Origin: Pseudocoprococcus catus
GTDB lineage: Bacteria; Bacillota; Clostridia; Lachnospirales; Lachnospiraceae
NCBI RefSeq assembly: GCF_019734885.1
Contig: NZ_JAAXCM010000020.1
Location: 334,800-398,799, forward strand
Direction of reading: 5' to 3'
Length of the DNA: 64,000 bases
The notes below the pieces were generated by a model that had not been told where the DNA came from, ran no database searches, and saw nothing but the letters and a program-made list of their open reading frames with translations. A program made the position numbers and the translations under genes. Of this stretch, positions 41,980 to 49,905 are shown piece by piece (positions within the stretch are counted from its first letter, which is position 1; each line of letters starts with the position of its first letter).

Positions 41980-42924
41980 ATGAATATACAGAAATGTGCA
42001 ATTGTAGGCTGCGGTGCCGTTGGGGCGACCGCAGCCTATACTTTACTTGGGAGCGGTCTTTTTAATGAACTGATACTGATTGATATCAATCGGAAAAAGG
42101 CAGAGGGAGAAGCTATGGATATTGGTCATGGGGTGCCTTTTATCCATCCCGTGGAAATTTATGCAGGGACTTATGAAGATTTGGCAGACGCCTATCTGGT
42201 GATCGTGACGGCGGGAGCCAATCAGCTTCCAGGAGAGTCGAGAATCAATTTGACAGAAAAAAATGTCCGGATTTTTCAGTCCATTATCCCGGAAATTGTC
42301 CGTTACAATACGGAATGCCTGCTGCTTATTGTTGCCAATCCGGTGGATATTCTGACAACTGTGGCCCTACGTCTGTCCGGTTTTCCACCGGAGAGAGTTA
42401 TCGGCAGCGGAACAGTACTGGATTCTTCCAGGTTCAAGTACCGTCTGGGAGAGTATATCGGTATCGACCACCGCAATGTTCATGCATTTATTATTGGGGA
42501 ACATGGTGACAGTGAGGTGGCGGTCTGGAGTTCAGCCACAGTATCCGGCATAGCTGTGAGGGATTTTTGTGATGAACTGGGGATTGTCTTTACACGGGAG
42601 CAGATGGATGAGATCGTCCGGGACGTGAAAAACAGTGCTTATGAGATTATAGAGAAAAAAGGAGCCACATTTTATGCAGTAGCGCTGGCAATCCGCCGTA
42701 TTGCGGAAGCGCTGATCCGGGATGAACATTCCCTGTTGACCGTGTCCGGGTATTGCAGCGGAGCCTATGAGATTGAAGATGTCTGTATTGGGCTTCCGAT
42801 GATCCTGGGCAGGGATGGCATTGAGAATATTGTGGAAATTCCGTTGAATCAGTTAGAAAAAGATAATCTTCATGAATCTGCCGATGCGCTGAAAAAGGTT
42901 TTGACGGATATGGGTATTAATTAA
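41980..42924 (+). CDS. ldh: L-lactate dehydrogenase
   Basis: 314 residues from ATG 41980 behind TTGGAGG. The NAD-binding GCGAVGATAAYTLL is at the N-terminus. The active loop ANQLPGESR has the Gln typical of lactate dehydrogenase (malate dehydrogenase has Arg there), and IGEHGDSE holds the catalytic His. Reduces pyruvate to L-lactate and regenerates NAD+. The FKYRLGEYIGIDHRNVHAFIIG block is standard. It is a single gene with a terminator-like hairpin behind it. Confidence 0.93.
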   Translation: MNIQKCAIVGCGAVGATAAYTLLGSGLFNELILIDINRKKAEGEAMDIGHGVPFIHPVEIYAGTYEDLADAYLVIVTAGANQLPGESRINLTEKNVRIFQSIIPEIVRYNTECLLLIVANPVDILTTVALRLSGFPPERVIGSGTVLDSSRFKYRLGEYIGIDHRNVHAFIIGEHGDSEVAVWSSATVSGIAVRDFCDELGIVFTREQMDEIVRDVKNSAYEIIEKKGATFYAVALAIRRIAEALIRDEHSLLTVSGYCSGAYEIEDVCIGLPMILGRDGIENIVEIPLNQLEKDNLHESADALKKVLTDMGIN

Positions 42925-42945
42925 GATGAAAAATGCATAGATTAA

Positions 42946-42980
42946 GCCAGGAGTATCAATAGATAAGGTGATGCCCTGGC
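42946..42980 (+). terminator. Possible weak terminator behind ldh
   Basis: GCCAGG (42946-42951) and CCTGGC (42975-42980) are perfect 6-bp arms with a 23-nt loop and a short CTTTC tail. Confidence 0.4.
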
Positions 42981-43026
42981 CTTTCAATAAAAGGCTGCGG
43001 GCAGAACCTGAAAGGACGGTTTGTGA

Positions 43027-44208
43027 ATGAATGACCGGATCAAACAAATGGGTCAATTCCTAATGGTTGCTTTAGGCATATTCTGTACATTGTTCATTCT
43101 AATACAAAATCCTGCGTCAGCGGCGGAGACGGAGCTGCAGGAGGAAAAGTTGTCATTGAACGCCCGTGCAGCAGTGCTGATGGATGCTGACAGCGGGCGT
43201 ATTCTTTATGGTAAAGAGGCGGATAGTGTTTATCCTATGGCCAGTACAACCAAAATTATGACATTGATAGTGGCTCTGGAAAATAATGAAGCAGATAAAA
43301 TTGTGACAGCCTCTGCTTATGCGGCTTCCATGCCGAAGGTTCATCTGGGGGTGCAGGCAGGTGAGCGTTACCGCATGGAGGATTTATATTATGCCATGAT
43401 GCTGGAATCTTTTAATGATGCGGCGGTGATGATTGCGGAGGGAACGGCAGGGAGCGTTGAAGCCTTTGCTGTAATGATGAATGAAAAGGCAGTCTCTCTG
43501 GGGTGCACGCAGACGTATTTTATTACCCCTAACGGGCTGGATGCTGTTGACGAAAAGGGTGTACACTGTTCCACAGCGGCGGATATGGCAAAGATCATGC
43601 GATATGCCATTCAAGACGAATTGTTCCGGCAGATCACGCAGACGATGCATTATGCATTTACTGATTGTGACGGAAAAAGAAGTTTCTCAGTACATAATAA
43701 AAATGCCCTGCTGACCATGATGGAAGGGGTTTTATCTGGGAAAACCGGATACACGGCAGATGCAGGCTATTGCTATGTCTGTGCCGTGCAGAAAGGAGAC
43801 CAGACATTTATTGTAAGCCTTCTTGGCAGCGGATGGCCGCCACATAAAGGTTATAAGTGGTCGGATGTACAAACACTGCTAGACTATGGCGACAAGAATT
43901 ATCGTTATCAGACCATTGATATCAGCAAAGAAGTTCCGGATAGGCAGGTACATGTTATGAACGGGGAACAGGATTTTGCTGCCGTGAGAGCCCAAGAGAC
44001 AAATTACAGGTTTCTTTTAAGTTCGGAGGATAAAGTACATGTGGAGAGTGTGCTTCCGGGACAGTTGGAGGCACCGGTGGAGGCAGGACAGCCGGTGGGC
44101 AGTATTCAGGTATTTGTGAATGGTGATATAGCAGCAAAGAGCCATTACGCCGCCATAAACAAAACAGATGTCAAACGTACTTGGAGAGAGCGTTTGTTGA
44201 GAAAGTAA
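43027..44208 (+). CDS. D-alanyl-D-alanine carboxypeptidase
   Basis: 393 residues. The signal peptide/anchor spans about residues 9-36. The S11 motifs are SxxK in ASTTKIM, an SxN that reads S-F-N (in ESFNDAA, where S-G-N is usual) and KTG in GKTGYTADAG. The C-terminal beta domain (about 300-375) and a basic end RTWRERLLRK suggest the PBP5/DacB layout with a membrane-binding tail. It is the third S11 gene in the window. The Phe in the SxN motif is unusual and could affect substrate handling. Confidence 0.92.
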   Translation: MNDRIKQMGQFLMVALGIFCTLFILIQNPASAAETELQEEKLSLNARAAVLMDADSGRILYGKEADSVYPMASTTKIMTLIVALENNEADKIVTASAYAASMPKVHLGVQAGERYRMEDLYYAMMLESFNDAAVMIAEGTAGSVEAFAVMMNEKAVSLGCTQTYFITPNGLDAVDEKGVHCSTAADMAKIMRYAIQDELFRQITQTMHYAFTDCDGKRSFSVHNKNALLTMMEGVLSGKTGYTADAGYCYVCAVQKGDQTFIVSLLGSGWPPHKGYKWSDVQTLLDYGDKNYRYQTIDISKEVPDRQVHVMNGEQDFAAVRAQETNYRFLLSSEDKVHVESVLPGQLEAPVEAGQPVGSIQVFVNGDIAAKSHYAAINKTDVKRTWRERLLRK

Positions 44209-44317
44209 GTGATTGTCTGTGGGAGGCTTATATGGGGCTTTTTGTATTATTTGCGGAATATTTTGGCTGGATTATAATATAAAATCACAAAGAATTTGAA
44301 ATGAAAAAAATATACAA

Positions 44318-44360
44318 TTTATTGATAAATTATTGAAATAATACAAAAATTATCAATAAA
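44318..44360. repeat. AT-rich inverted repeats upstream of the carboxyltransferase cluster
   Basis: TTTATTGATAA (44318-44328) and TTATCAATAAA (44350-44360) are perfect 11-bp arms. A second small palindrome, ATTATTGAAATAAT (44329-44342), sits between them. They lie 25-65 bp upstream of the -35 box and could bind a regulator. The rest of the 44209-44384 gap is AT-rich with no gene seen. Confidence 0.55.
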
Positions 44361-44384
44361 AATAGTAAAAATATACAAATGTAC

Positions 44385-44413
44385 TTGAAGCAATACAATT
44401 AGTCTGGTAAAAT
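44385..44413 (+). promoter_or_regulatory. Promoter of the Na+-pump carboxyltransferase cluster
   Basis: TTGAAG (44385-44390) and TAAAAT (44408-44413) with a 17-bp spacer. The leader to the ATG at 44469 is about 50 nt. Confidence 0.65.
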
Positions 44414-44468
44414 AACAGATAAGAAACGGCAAAATTTTTGTCAGTTAAGAGAGGATGAGGGCATAATT

Positions 44469-45923
44469 ATGAGTCAGGTTAAGGCAATGTCTGCCGTGGA
44501 ACGTATTGAGAGTTTGTTGGATGCCGGAAGTTTTATCGAAATCGGTGCTTCTGTTCATGCAAGAAATACGGATTTTAACATGCCGGAGAAGCAGACGCCG
44601 GCAGATGGCGTAATCACAGGATATGGTACGATCGACAGCAATCTTGTCTATGTATTTAGTCAGGATCCATCTGTGATGGGCGGAGCGATCGGAGAGATGC
44701 ATGCACGCAAGATTGAGAAGATCTATGAACTGGCATTGAAGATGGGTGCGCCGGTTATTGGCATGTATGACTGTGCAGGGCTGAGACTGCAGGAAGCAAC
44801 AGATGCATTGGATGCGTTGGGAAAACTGTACAGACAACAGACAGCAGCTTCAGGTGTCATTCCGCAATATGCGGCAGTATTTGGCCAGTGCGGCGGCGGT
44901 ACGGCTTTGCTGACAGCATTATCAGATTTTACTTTTATGGTGAAGGACACAAGCGCACTTTTTGTCAATGCACCGAATACACTGGATGATGGTTGCGGTG
45001 CGGCTGAGAGGTATGCCAGTGCAGAGTTTCAGGGCAGGGAGACTGGCAATGCGGATTTTGTCTGCGAGAACGAAGAGACATTGCTGGCACAGCTGCGTGA
45101 ACTGGTGCTGATGCTTCCGTTTAATCAGGAAGATGTTCTGGATTATGACGTATGCGAAGATGATTTGAACAGAAAGATCGCAGACTATTCAGGAACAGGT
45201 GATGCGGCACAGATACTGAAGGATATTACGGATGTCGGCAGGTATGTGGAGGTAACGGCCGGTTATGCCAGAGAGCTGGTGACAGCTTTTGTTAAACTGA
45301 ATGGACTTACTGTCGGTGCAGTGGCCAATAGAACAGAGATTCTGGATGAGAATGGTGAGGCAGCTGAATCATTTAACGGCAAGTTGACAACAGAAGGACT
45401 TCAGAAAGCAGCAGATTTTATTCGTTTCTGTGATGCATTTTCAATTCCGGTGCTGTCCCTGGTTTCTGCAACCGGCTTTGATACAACCGTGGCCAATGAA
45501 AAGAGTGTTGCCAGAGAAGCAGCCAGACTGATTCATACTTTTGCGGATGCATCCGCACCGAAGGTGACATTGCTGACAGGTGAAGCTTACGGCAGTGCTT
45601 ATCTGACCATGAATTCAGGACATATCGGTGCAGATCTTGTTTATGCATGGCCGACGGCGTCTGTTGGCATGATGCCTGCAGAGAATGCGGTAAAGATTAT
45701 CTACAATGATGAGATTAATGCTTCTGATGATGCACAGGGACTGATCGCAGAGAAGGCAGCAGCTTATGCGGCACTTCAGACGAGTCCTGAATCTGCGGCA
45801 GGCAGAGGTTATGTGGATGCGGTGATTGAACCGGAGAGTACAAGACAGCATTTGATCGCAGCATTTGAGATGCTTTATTCAAAGCGAGCCGTACGACCTT
45901 CTAAGAAGCACAGTACGCTGTAA
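44469..45923 (+). CDS. Acyl-CoA carboxyltransferase-type subunit (MmdA/PCC-beta-like)
   Basis: 484 residues with the two crotonase-like halves of biotin-dependent acyl-CoA carboxyltransferases: GVITGYGTIDSNLVYVFSQDPSVMGGAIGEMHARKI and the oxyanion-type GQCGGGTALLTALSDF in the first half; VLSLVSATGFDTTVANE, TLLTGEAYGSAYLTMNS and ADLVYAWPTASVGMM in the second. It is ~30 residues shorter than typical MmdA, and the usual P-G-F-L-P-G loop reads ATGFDTT. It is first in a five-gene cluster with a Na+ pump subunit, so it likely moves CO2 between an acyl-CoA and biotin. The acyl-CoA (methylmalonyl, malonyl or other) cannot be assigned. Confidence 0.85.
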   Translation: MSQVKAMSAVERIESLLDAGSFIEIGASVHARNTDFNMPEKQTPADGVITGYGTIDSNLVYVFSQDPSVMGGAIGEMHARKIEKIYELALKMGAPVIGMYDCAGLRLQEATDALDALGKLYRQQTAASGVIPQYAAVFGQCGGGTALLTALSDFTFMVKDTSALFVNAPNTLDDGCGAAERYASAEFQGRETGNADFVCENEETLLAQLRELVLMLPFNQEDVLDYDVCEDDLNRKIADYSGTGDAAQILKDITDVGRYVEVTAGYARELVTAFVKLNGLTVGAVANRTEILDENGEAAESFNGKLTTEGLQKAADFIRFCDAFSIPVLSLVSATGFDTTVANEKSVAREAARLIHTFADASAPKVTLLTGEAYGSAYLTMNSGHIGADLVYAWPTASVGMMPAENAVKIIYNDEINASDDAQGLIAEKAAAYAALQTSPESAAGRGYVDAVIEPESTRQHLIAAFEMLYSKRAVRPSKKHSTL

Positions 45924-45938
45924 TTGGAGGCGCTATCT

Positions 45939-46340
45939 ATGAAGAAGAAATTAATGGCTTGTGCGGCTTTTTTGCTGCCGACGCTGGCGCTTACCGGCTG
46001 TGGTTCACAGTTTGGAGATAAGATGGTAAGAGCCGGAATGAATACATTGATGGGTATGGGAACAGTCTTTGTTGTTCTGATATTCATTGCATTTCTCATA
46101 TCAAGATTTAAATACATCAGTCAGCTGGAGAACTGGTTCAGAAACCGTAAGACGAAGAATGAACAGGCAGTTACTGAGACTGTTGCTGAAGAACCGGCGG
46201 CAGATGAGGAAGAAATTGATGAAACGGATGATCTGGCTCTTGTGGCAGTGATTACTGCTGCACTGGCTGCATCCCTTGAGACATCACCGGATAAGTTAAT
46301 CGTCCGTTCAATTCGAAGAAAAAATACGAACCGCTGGTAG
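45939..46340 (+). CDS. OadG-like small membrane subunit of a Na+-pumping decarboxylase
   Basis: 133 residues from ATG 45939 (TTGGAGG ribosome site). The N-terminus is a lipoprotein-type signal with lipobox LTGC (Cys21). A second membrane helix (about 37-58, TLMGMGTVFVVLIFIAFLISRFKYI) is the OadG signature, and an acidic cytoplasmic tail follows. OadG (gamma/delta) subunits assemble and anchor the complex. The tail ends in a basic IRRKNTNRW. The lipobox is an uncommon feature worth checking. Confidence 0.8.
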   Translation: MKKKLMACAAFLLPTLALTGCGSQFGDKMVRAGMNTLMGMGTVFVVLIFIAFLISRFKYISQLENWFRNRKTKNEQAVTETVAEEPAADEEEIDETDDLALVAVITAALAASLETSPDKLIVRSIRRKNTNRW

Positions 46341-46354
46341 GAGGATAAGTAATT

Positions 46355-46729
46355 ATGAAAAACTATATTGTGACCGTTAATGGTGTCAGCTATGAAGTTT
46401 CTGTTGAGGAAGTAGGAGAGGGTCAGGCAGCAGCGCCTGCAGCCGCTCCAGTGAAAGCCACTCCTGTAAAGGCAGCAGCCCCTGCTAAGAAGGCCAAAGC
46501 ATCCGGAGCAGCAGGCTCTGTGAAGGTTTCTGCACCAATGCCAGGCAAGATCATTGCAGTGAAGAAAGATGCCGGTGCTGCAGTGAAGAAGGGCGAAGTC
46601 ATTCTTGTCCTTGAAGCGATGAAGATGGAGAACGAAATTGTTGCACCGCAGGATGGCACAGTTGCATCTGTGAATGTTGGAGCCGGTGATGCGGTTGAAG
46701 CCGGTGATGTTCTCGCAACGATGAATTAA
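46355..46729 (+). CDS. Biotin carboxyl carrier subunit
   Basis: 124 residues. A short N-terminal piece (MKNYIVTVNGVSYEVSVEEV) leads into an Ala/Pro/Lys linker (about 25-52) and the biotinyl domain with EAMKMENEI, where Lys90 is the biotinylation site. It carries CO2 as carboxybiotin between the carboxyltransferases and the OadB pump. The OadA-like protein in this cluster has no biotin domain of its own, so this subunit must serve it. Confidence 0.95.
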   Translation: MKNYIVTVNGVSYEVSVEEVGEGQAAAPAAAPVKATPVKAAAPAKKAKASGAAGSVKVSAPMPGKIIAVKKDAGAAVKKGEVILVLEAMKMENEIVAPQDGTVASVNVGAGDAVEAGDVLATMN

Positions 46730-46770
46730 TGTCACTGTTAATTTAATTCATCTGTACGGGAGGCTTCAAT

Positions 46771-47928
46771 ATGGATTATATTTTTACAACATTAGGAAAT
46801 CTCGTCCATCAGACTGCATTTTTCAATCTGACGGTGGGAAATTTTATCATGATATTTGTGGCATGCTTTTTCCTGTATCTGGCCATTGGACGCGGCTATG
46901 AGCCGCTTCTTCTTGTGCCGATCGCATTTGGTATGCTTCTGGTCAATCTGTATCCGGATATCATGAAAACTGTGGAGGAGGCCGCTGCGGACGGCAGTAC
47001 ATCAGCTGGTCTTCTGCATTATTTCTTTCTTGGAGACGAGTGGGGCATATGGCCGTCACTGATCTTCCTTGGTGTCGGTGCCATGACGGACTTTGGACCG
47101 CTGATCGCCAATCCTGCCAGCTTCCTTCTGGGAGCAGCAGCACAGTTTGGTATTTTCTTTGCTTATATTGGCGCTATGTGTCTTGGATTTGAAGATGCAG
47201 CGGCTGCAGCAATTTCCATTATCGGCGGTGCGGACGGCCCGACATCCATATATCTGGCCAGTAAGCTGGGACAGGCACATCTTATGGGACCGATTGCCGT
47301 AGCGGCATATTCCTATATGTCCCTGGTACCGATTATTCAGCCGCCGATCATGAAGGCACTGACAACAAAAGAAGAACGTTCCATCAAGATGGAGCAGTTA
47401 AGACCGGTATCCAAGCTGGAGAAGATCCTTTTCCCTATCATTGTTACTGTTGTGGTCGTACTGATTCTGCCTTCAACAGCACCCCTTGTAGGTATGCTGA
47501 TGCTGGGCAACCTTTTCAGAGAAAGCGGTGTGGTTAAACAGCTTGCTGAAACAGCATCTAATGCCATGATGTATATCATCGTTATTCTTCTTGGTACATC
47601 CGTTGGTGCCACAACAAGTGCAGAAGCATTCCTGAATTGGACAACCATCAAGATTGTAGCCCTTGGCCTGATAGCCTTTGCAGTGGGAACAGCATCCGGT
47701 GTCCTGTTTGGCAAAATTATGTGCAAAGTAACCGGAGGCAAGGTAAATCCTCTGATTGGTTCCGCGGGCGTATCCGCAGTACCGATGGCAGCCCGTGTTT
47801 CTCAGAAAGTCGGTGCCGAAGAGGATCCGACAAATTTCCTGTTGATGCATGCCATGGGACCGAACGTTGCCGGTGTTATCGGTACAGCAGTTGCTGCCGG
47901 TGTGTTTATGGCTATTTTTGGTGCATAA
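46771..47928 (+). CDS. Na+-pumping decarboxylase beta subunit (OadB family)
   Basis: 385 residues with about nine membrane helices. The signature IIGGADGPTSIYLASKL holds the conserved Asp that binds Na+, and the C-terminal region has GSAGVSAVPMAARVSQKVG and LLMHAMGPNVAGVIGTAVAAG. It decarboxylates carboxybiotin and exports Na+. It is the energy-converting core of oxaloacetate, methylmalonyl-CoA, malonate and glutaconyl-CoA decarboxylases, so by itself it does not say which substrate is used. Confidence 0.95.
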   Translation: MDYIFTTLGNLVHQTAFFNLTVGNFIMIFVACFFLYLAIGRGYEPLLLVPIAFGMLLVNLYPDIMKTVEEAAADGSTSAGLLHYFFLGDEWGIWPSLIFLGVGAMTDFGPLIANPASFLLGAAAQFGIFFAYIGAMCLGFEDAAAAAISIIGGADGPTSIYLASKLGQAHLMGPIAVAAYSYMSLVPIIQPPIMKALTTKEERSIKMEQLRPVSKLEKILFPIIVTVVVVLILPSTAPLVGMLMLGNLFRESGVVKQLAETASNAMMYIIVILLGTSVGATTSAEAFLNWTTIKIVALGLIAFAVGTASGVLFGKIMCKVTGGKVNPLIGSAGVSAVPMAARVSQKVGAEEDPTNFLLMHAMGPNVAGVIGTAVAAGVFMAIFGA

Positions 47929-48030
47929 GGATTCGGTTTTTACGATGTATCTGCAGAGCAGACACGGATTTGGCGCCGGTGTCTGCGGGCAGATCCTGAG
48001 TTTGATAAATGAATGATAGGAGAATGAAAA

Positions 48031-49443
48031 ATGTCCGAGATTAAGAAAAAACCTGTGGGTATTACTGAGACTATTCTCAGAGATGCCCATCAGTCACAAA
48101 TTGCCACACGAATGACGACAGAGCAGATGCTGCCGATTATCGACAAGATGGATCAGGTTGGCTACCATTCTGTAGAATGCTGGGGCGGAGCCACTTTTGA
48201 TGCCTGCCTGCGTTTCCTGAAGGAGGATCCATGGGAGAGACTTCGTAAATTAAGAGACGGATTTAAGCATACAAAGCTTCAGATGCTGTTCAGAGGTCAG
48301 AATATTCTTGGCTATCGTCATTACGCAGATGATGTGGTTGAGTATTTTGTTCAGAAATCCATTGCAAATGGTATTGATATTATTCGTATTTTTGATGCGT
48401 TTAACGATCTCCGCAACCTTGAAACATCTGTTAAGGCCTGCAAAAAGGAAGGCGGCCATGCACAGATCGCGCTTTGTTATACACTGGGAGAAGCGTATAC
48501 CTTGGATTACTGGAAAGAAATTGCCAAGAGAATCGAGGAGATGGGGGCTGATTCCATCTGTATTAAGGATATGGCAGGCTTGCTTGTGCCTTATGAGGCA
48601 GAAGAACTTGTAAAAGCGTTAAAGGCTTCTACAAAACTGCCAATTCAGCTGCATACCCATTACACAAGTGGTGTTGCTTCAATGACCTATATGAAAGCTG
48701 TTGAGGCAGGATGCGATGTCATTGATACAGCGATGTCACCGTTTGCCCTGGGCACCAGTCAGCCGGCTACGGAGGTTATGTGTGAGACATTCAGGGGCAC
48801 ACCGTTTGATACAGGCCTTGATCAGAAACTGCTGGCAGAGATTGCAGATTATTTCAGACCGATTCAGGAAGAAGCTTTAAAGAGCGGTCTGCTGAATCCG
48901 AAGGTGCTTGGCGTCAACATCAAGACACTGATGTATCAGGTACCCGGCGGTATGCTTTCCAATCTGGTATCGCAGTTGAAAGATGCACATGCAGAGGATA
49001 AATATTATGATGTACTTGAGGAAATCCCTCGTGTAAGAAAAGACTTTGGTGAACCGCCGCTTGTAACACCATCATCACAGATTGTCGGTACCCAGGCTGT
49101 ACTGAACGTTCTGATGGGTGAACGCTATAAGATGATCACCAAAGAAAGCAAGGCACTGCTTCATGGCGAATATGGTCAGACCGTGAAGCCGTTTAATCCT
49201 GAAGTTCAGAAGAAAGCCTGTGGTGATGAGACGCCGATCACGTGTCGTCCGGCGGACCTTCTGAAACCTGAGCTGAAGGAAATGGAGAAAGAGATGGCCC
49301 GCTATAAACAGCAGGATGAAGATGTATTATCCTATGCTTTATTCCCGCAGGTAGCCGTTGATTTCTTCAAATACCGGGAGGCACAGCAGGAGAAAGTGGA
49401 TCCGGCCAAAGCAGATACGAAAGCCGGAGCATATCCGGTATAA
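48031..49443 (+). CDS. Oxaloacetate decarboxylase alpha / transcarboxylase 5S-like subunit
   Basis: 470 residues. The TIM-barrel carboxyltransferase has ETILRDAHQSQIATRM, the SICIKDMAGLL metal-site Lys and LHTHYTSGVASMTYMKAVEAG, followed by the conserved carboxylase domain. It ends (AKAGAYPV-like tail) before any biotin domain; full-length OadA has ~590 residues with biotin attached. It therefore acts with the separate biotin carrier at 46355, like the 5S subunit of propionibacterial transcarboxylase. The expected reaction interconverts oxaloacetate and pyruvate with carboxybiotin. Confidence 0.92.
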   Translation: MSEIKKKPVGITETILRDAHQSQIATRMTTEQMLPIIDKMDQVGYHSVECWGGATFDACLRFLKEDPWERLRKLRDGFKHTKLQMLFRGQNILGYRHYADDVVEYFVQKSIANGIDIIRIFDAFNDLRNLETSVKACKKEGGHAQIALCYTLGEAYTLDYWKEIAKRIEEMGADSICIKDMAGLLVPYEAEELVKALKASTKLPIQLHTHYTSGVASMTYMKAVEAGCDVIDTAMSPFALGTSQPATEVMCETFRGTPFDTGLDQKLLAEIADYFRPIQEEALKSGLLNPKVLGVNIKTLMYQVPGGMLSNLVSQLKDAHAEDKYYDVLEEIPRVRKDFGEPPLVTPSSQIVGTQAVLNVLMGERYKMITKESKALLHGEYGQTVKPFNPEVQKKACGDETPITCRPADLLKPELKEMEKEMARYKQQDEDVLSYALFPQVAVDFFKYREAQQEKVDPAKADTKAGAYPV

Positions 49444-49490
49444 GAGATAGCTGATTTTATATTTTGATGATATGTGGTCAGAAGCATAAA

Positions 49491-49530
49491 AAGAAATCCC
49501 CAATGAGCAATTGTTCGTTGGGGATTTCTT
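49491..49530 (+). terminator. Terminator of the Na+-pump carboxyltransferase cluster
   Basis: AAGAAATCCCCAA (49491-49503) and TTGGGGATTTCTT (49518-49530) are perfect 13-bp arms. Confidence 0.9.
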
Positions 49531-49735
49531 ATGAAAATCTACGGTTCCCACGCCGATTGGTTCATCCAATCACGTTAGAGAATTAACATGAAATAGGATA
49601 GGCCAATTTTGATTTTCGGAGGTTTTATAGAACAATAGTGCTGAAAGAAATTGATGTTAGACGATGATTTTCAGACAAAAAAATAAGAACTTCAAAAAAT
49701 TTGAAAAAAGTACTGTACAAATTTAAAATTCATGA

Positions 49736-49771
49736 TATAATAACATCAACACGATGTTAATAAATTAACGA
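49736..49771 (+). promoter_or_regulatory. Thiolase promoter -10 with a Rex-like operator
   Basis: The -10 is TATAAT (49736-49741); the upstream TGTACA at 16 bp is a weak -35. Just downstream, 49754-49771 matches the Rex operator consensus (TTGTTAA-N4-TTAACAA) at 12 of 14 defined positions, with the core GTTAA-TAAA-TTAAC perfect. AACATC-AACAC-GATGTT (49742-49758) is a second overlapping dyad. In Clostridia, Rex senses NADH/NAD+ and represses thl and butyrate/alcohol genes, so redox control is likely here. Confidence 0.65.
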
Positions 49772-49841
49772 ATGCTTATGGGAGTTGAAAACGAATAGAA
49801 TGATGAATGAGAGAATAACAGTTTTCAAAGGGCATCGTTAA
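49765..49841 (+). other. Nested-stem leader of the thiolase mRNA
   Basis: TTAACGAATGC (49765-49775) can pair with GCATCGTTAA (49832-49841) with one bulge. Inside it, TTGAAAAC (49785-49792) pairs perfectly with GTTTTCAA (49821-49828). The ~160-nt leader before the ATG would thus fold into a two-tier stem. Upstream, 49572-49735 shows no gene; a small hairpin, GATTGG/CCAATC, lies at 49555-49571. Confidence 0.6.
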
Positions 49842-49905
49842 TGAGCGCGTGAGTTGCTTTATTAATATTTTATCATGTTATGTTATTGAAAGGGAGAACA
49901 AGATC

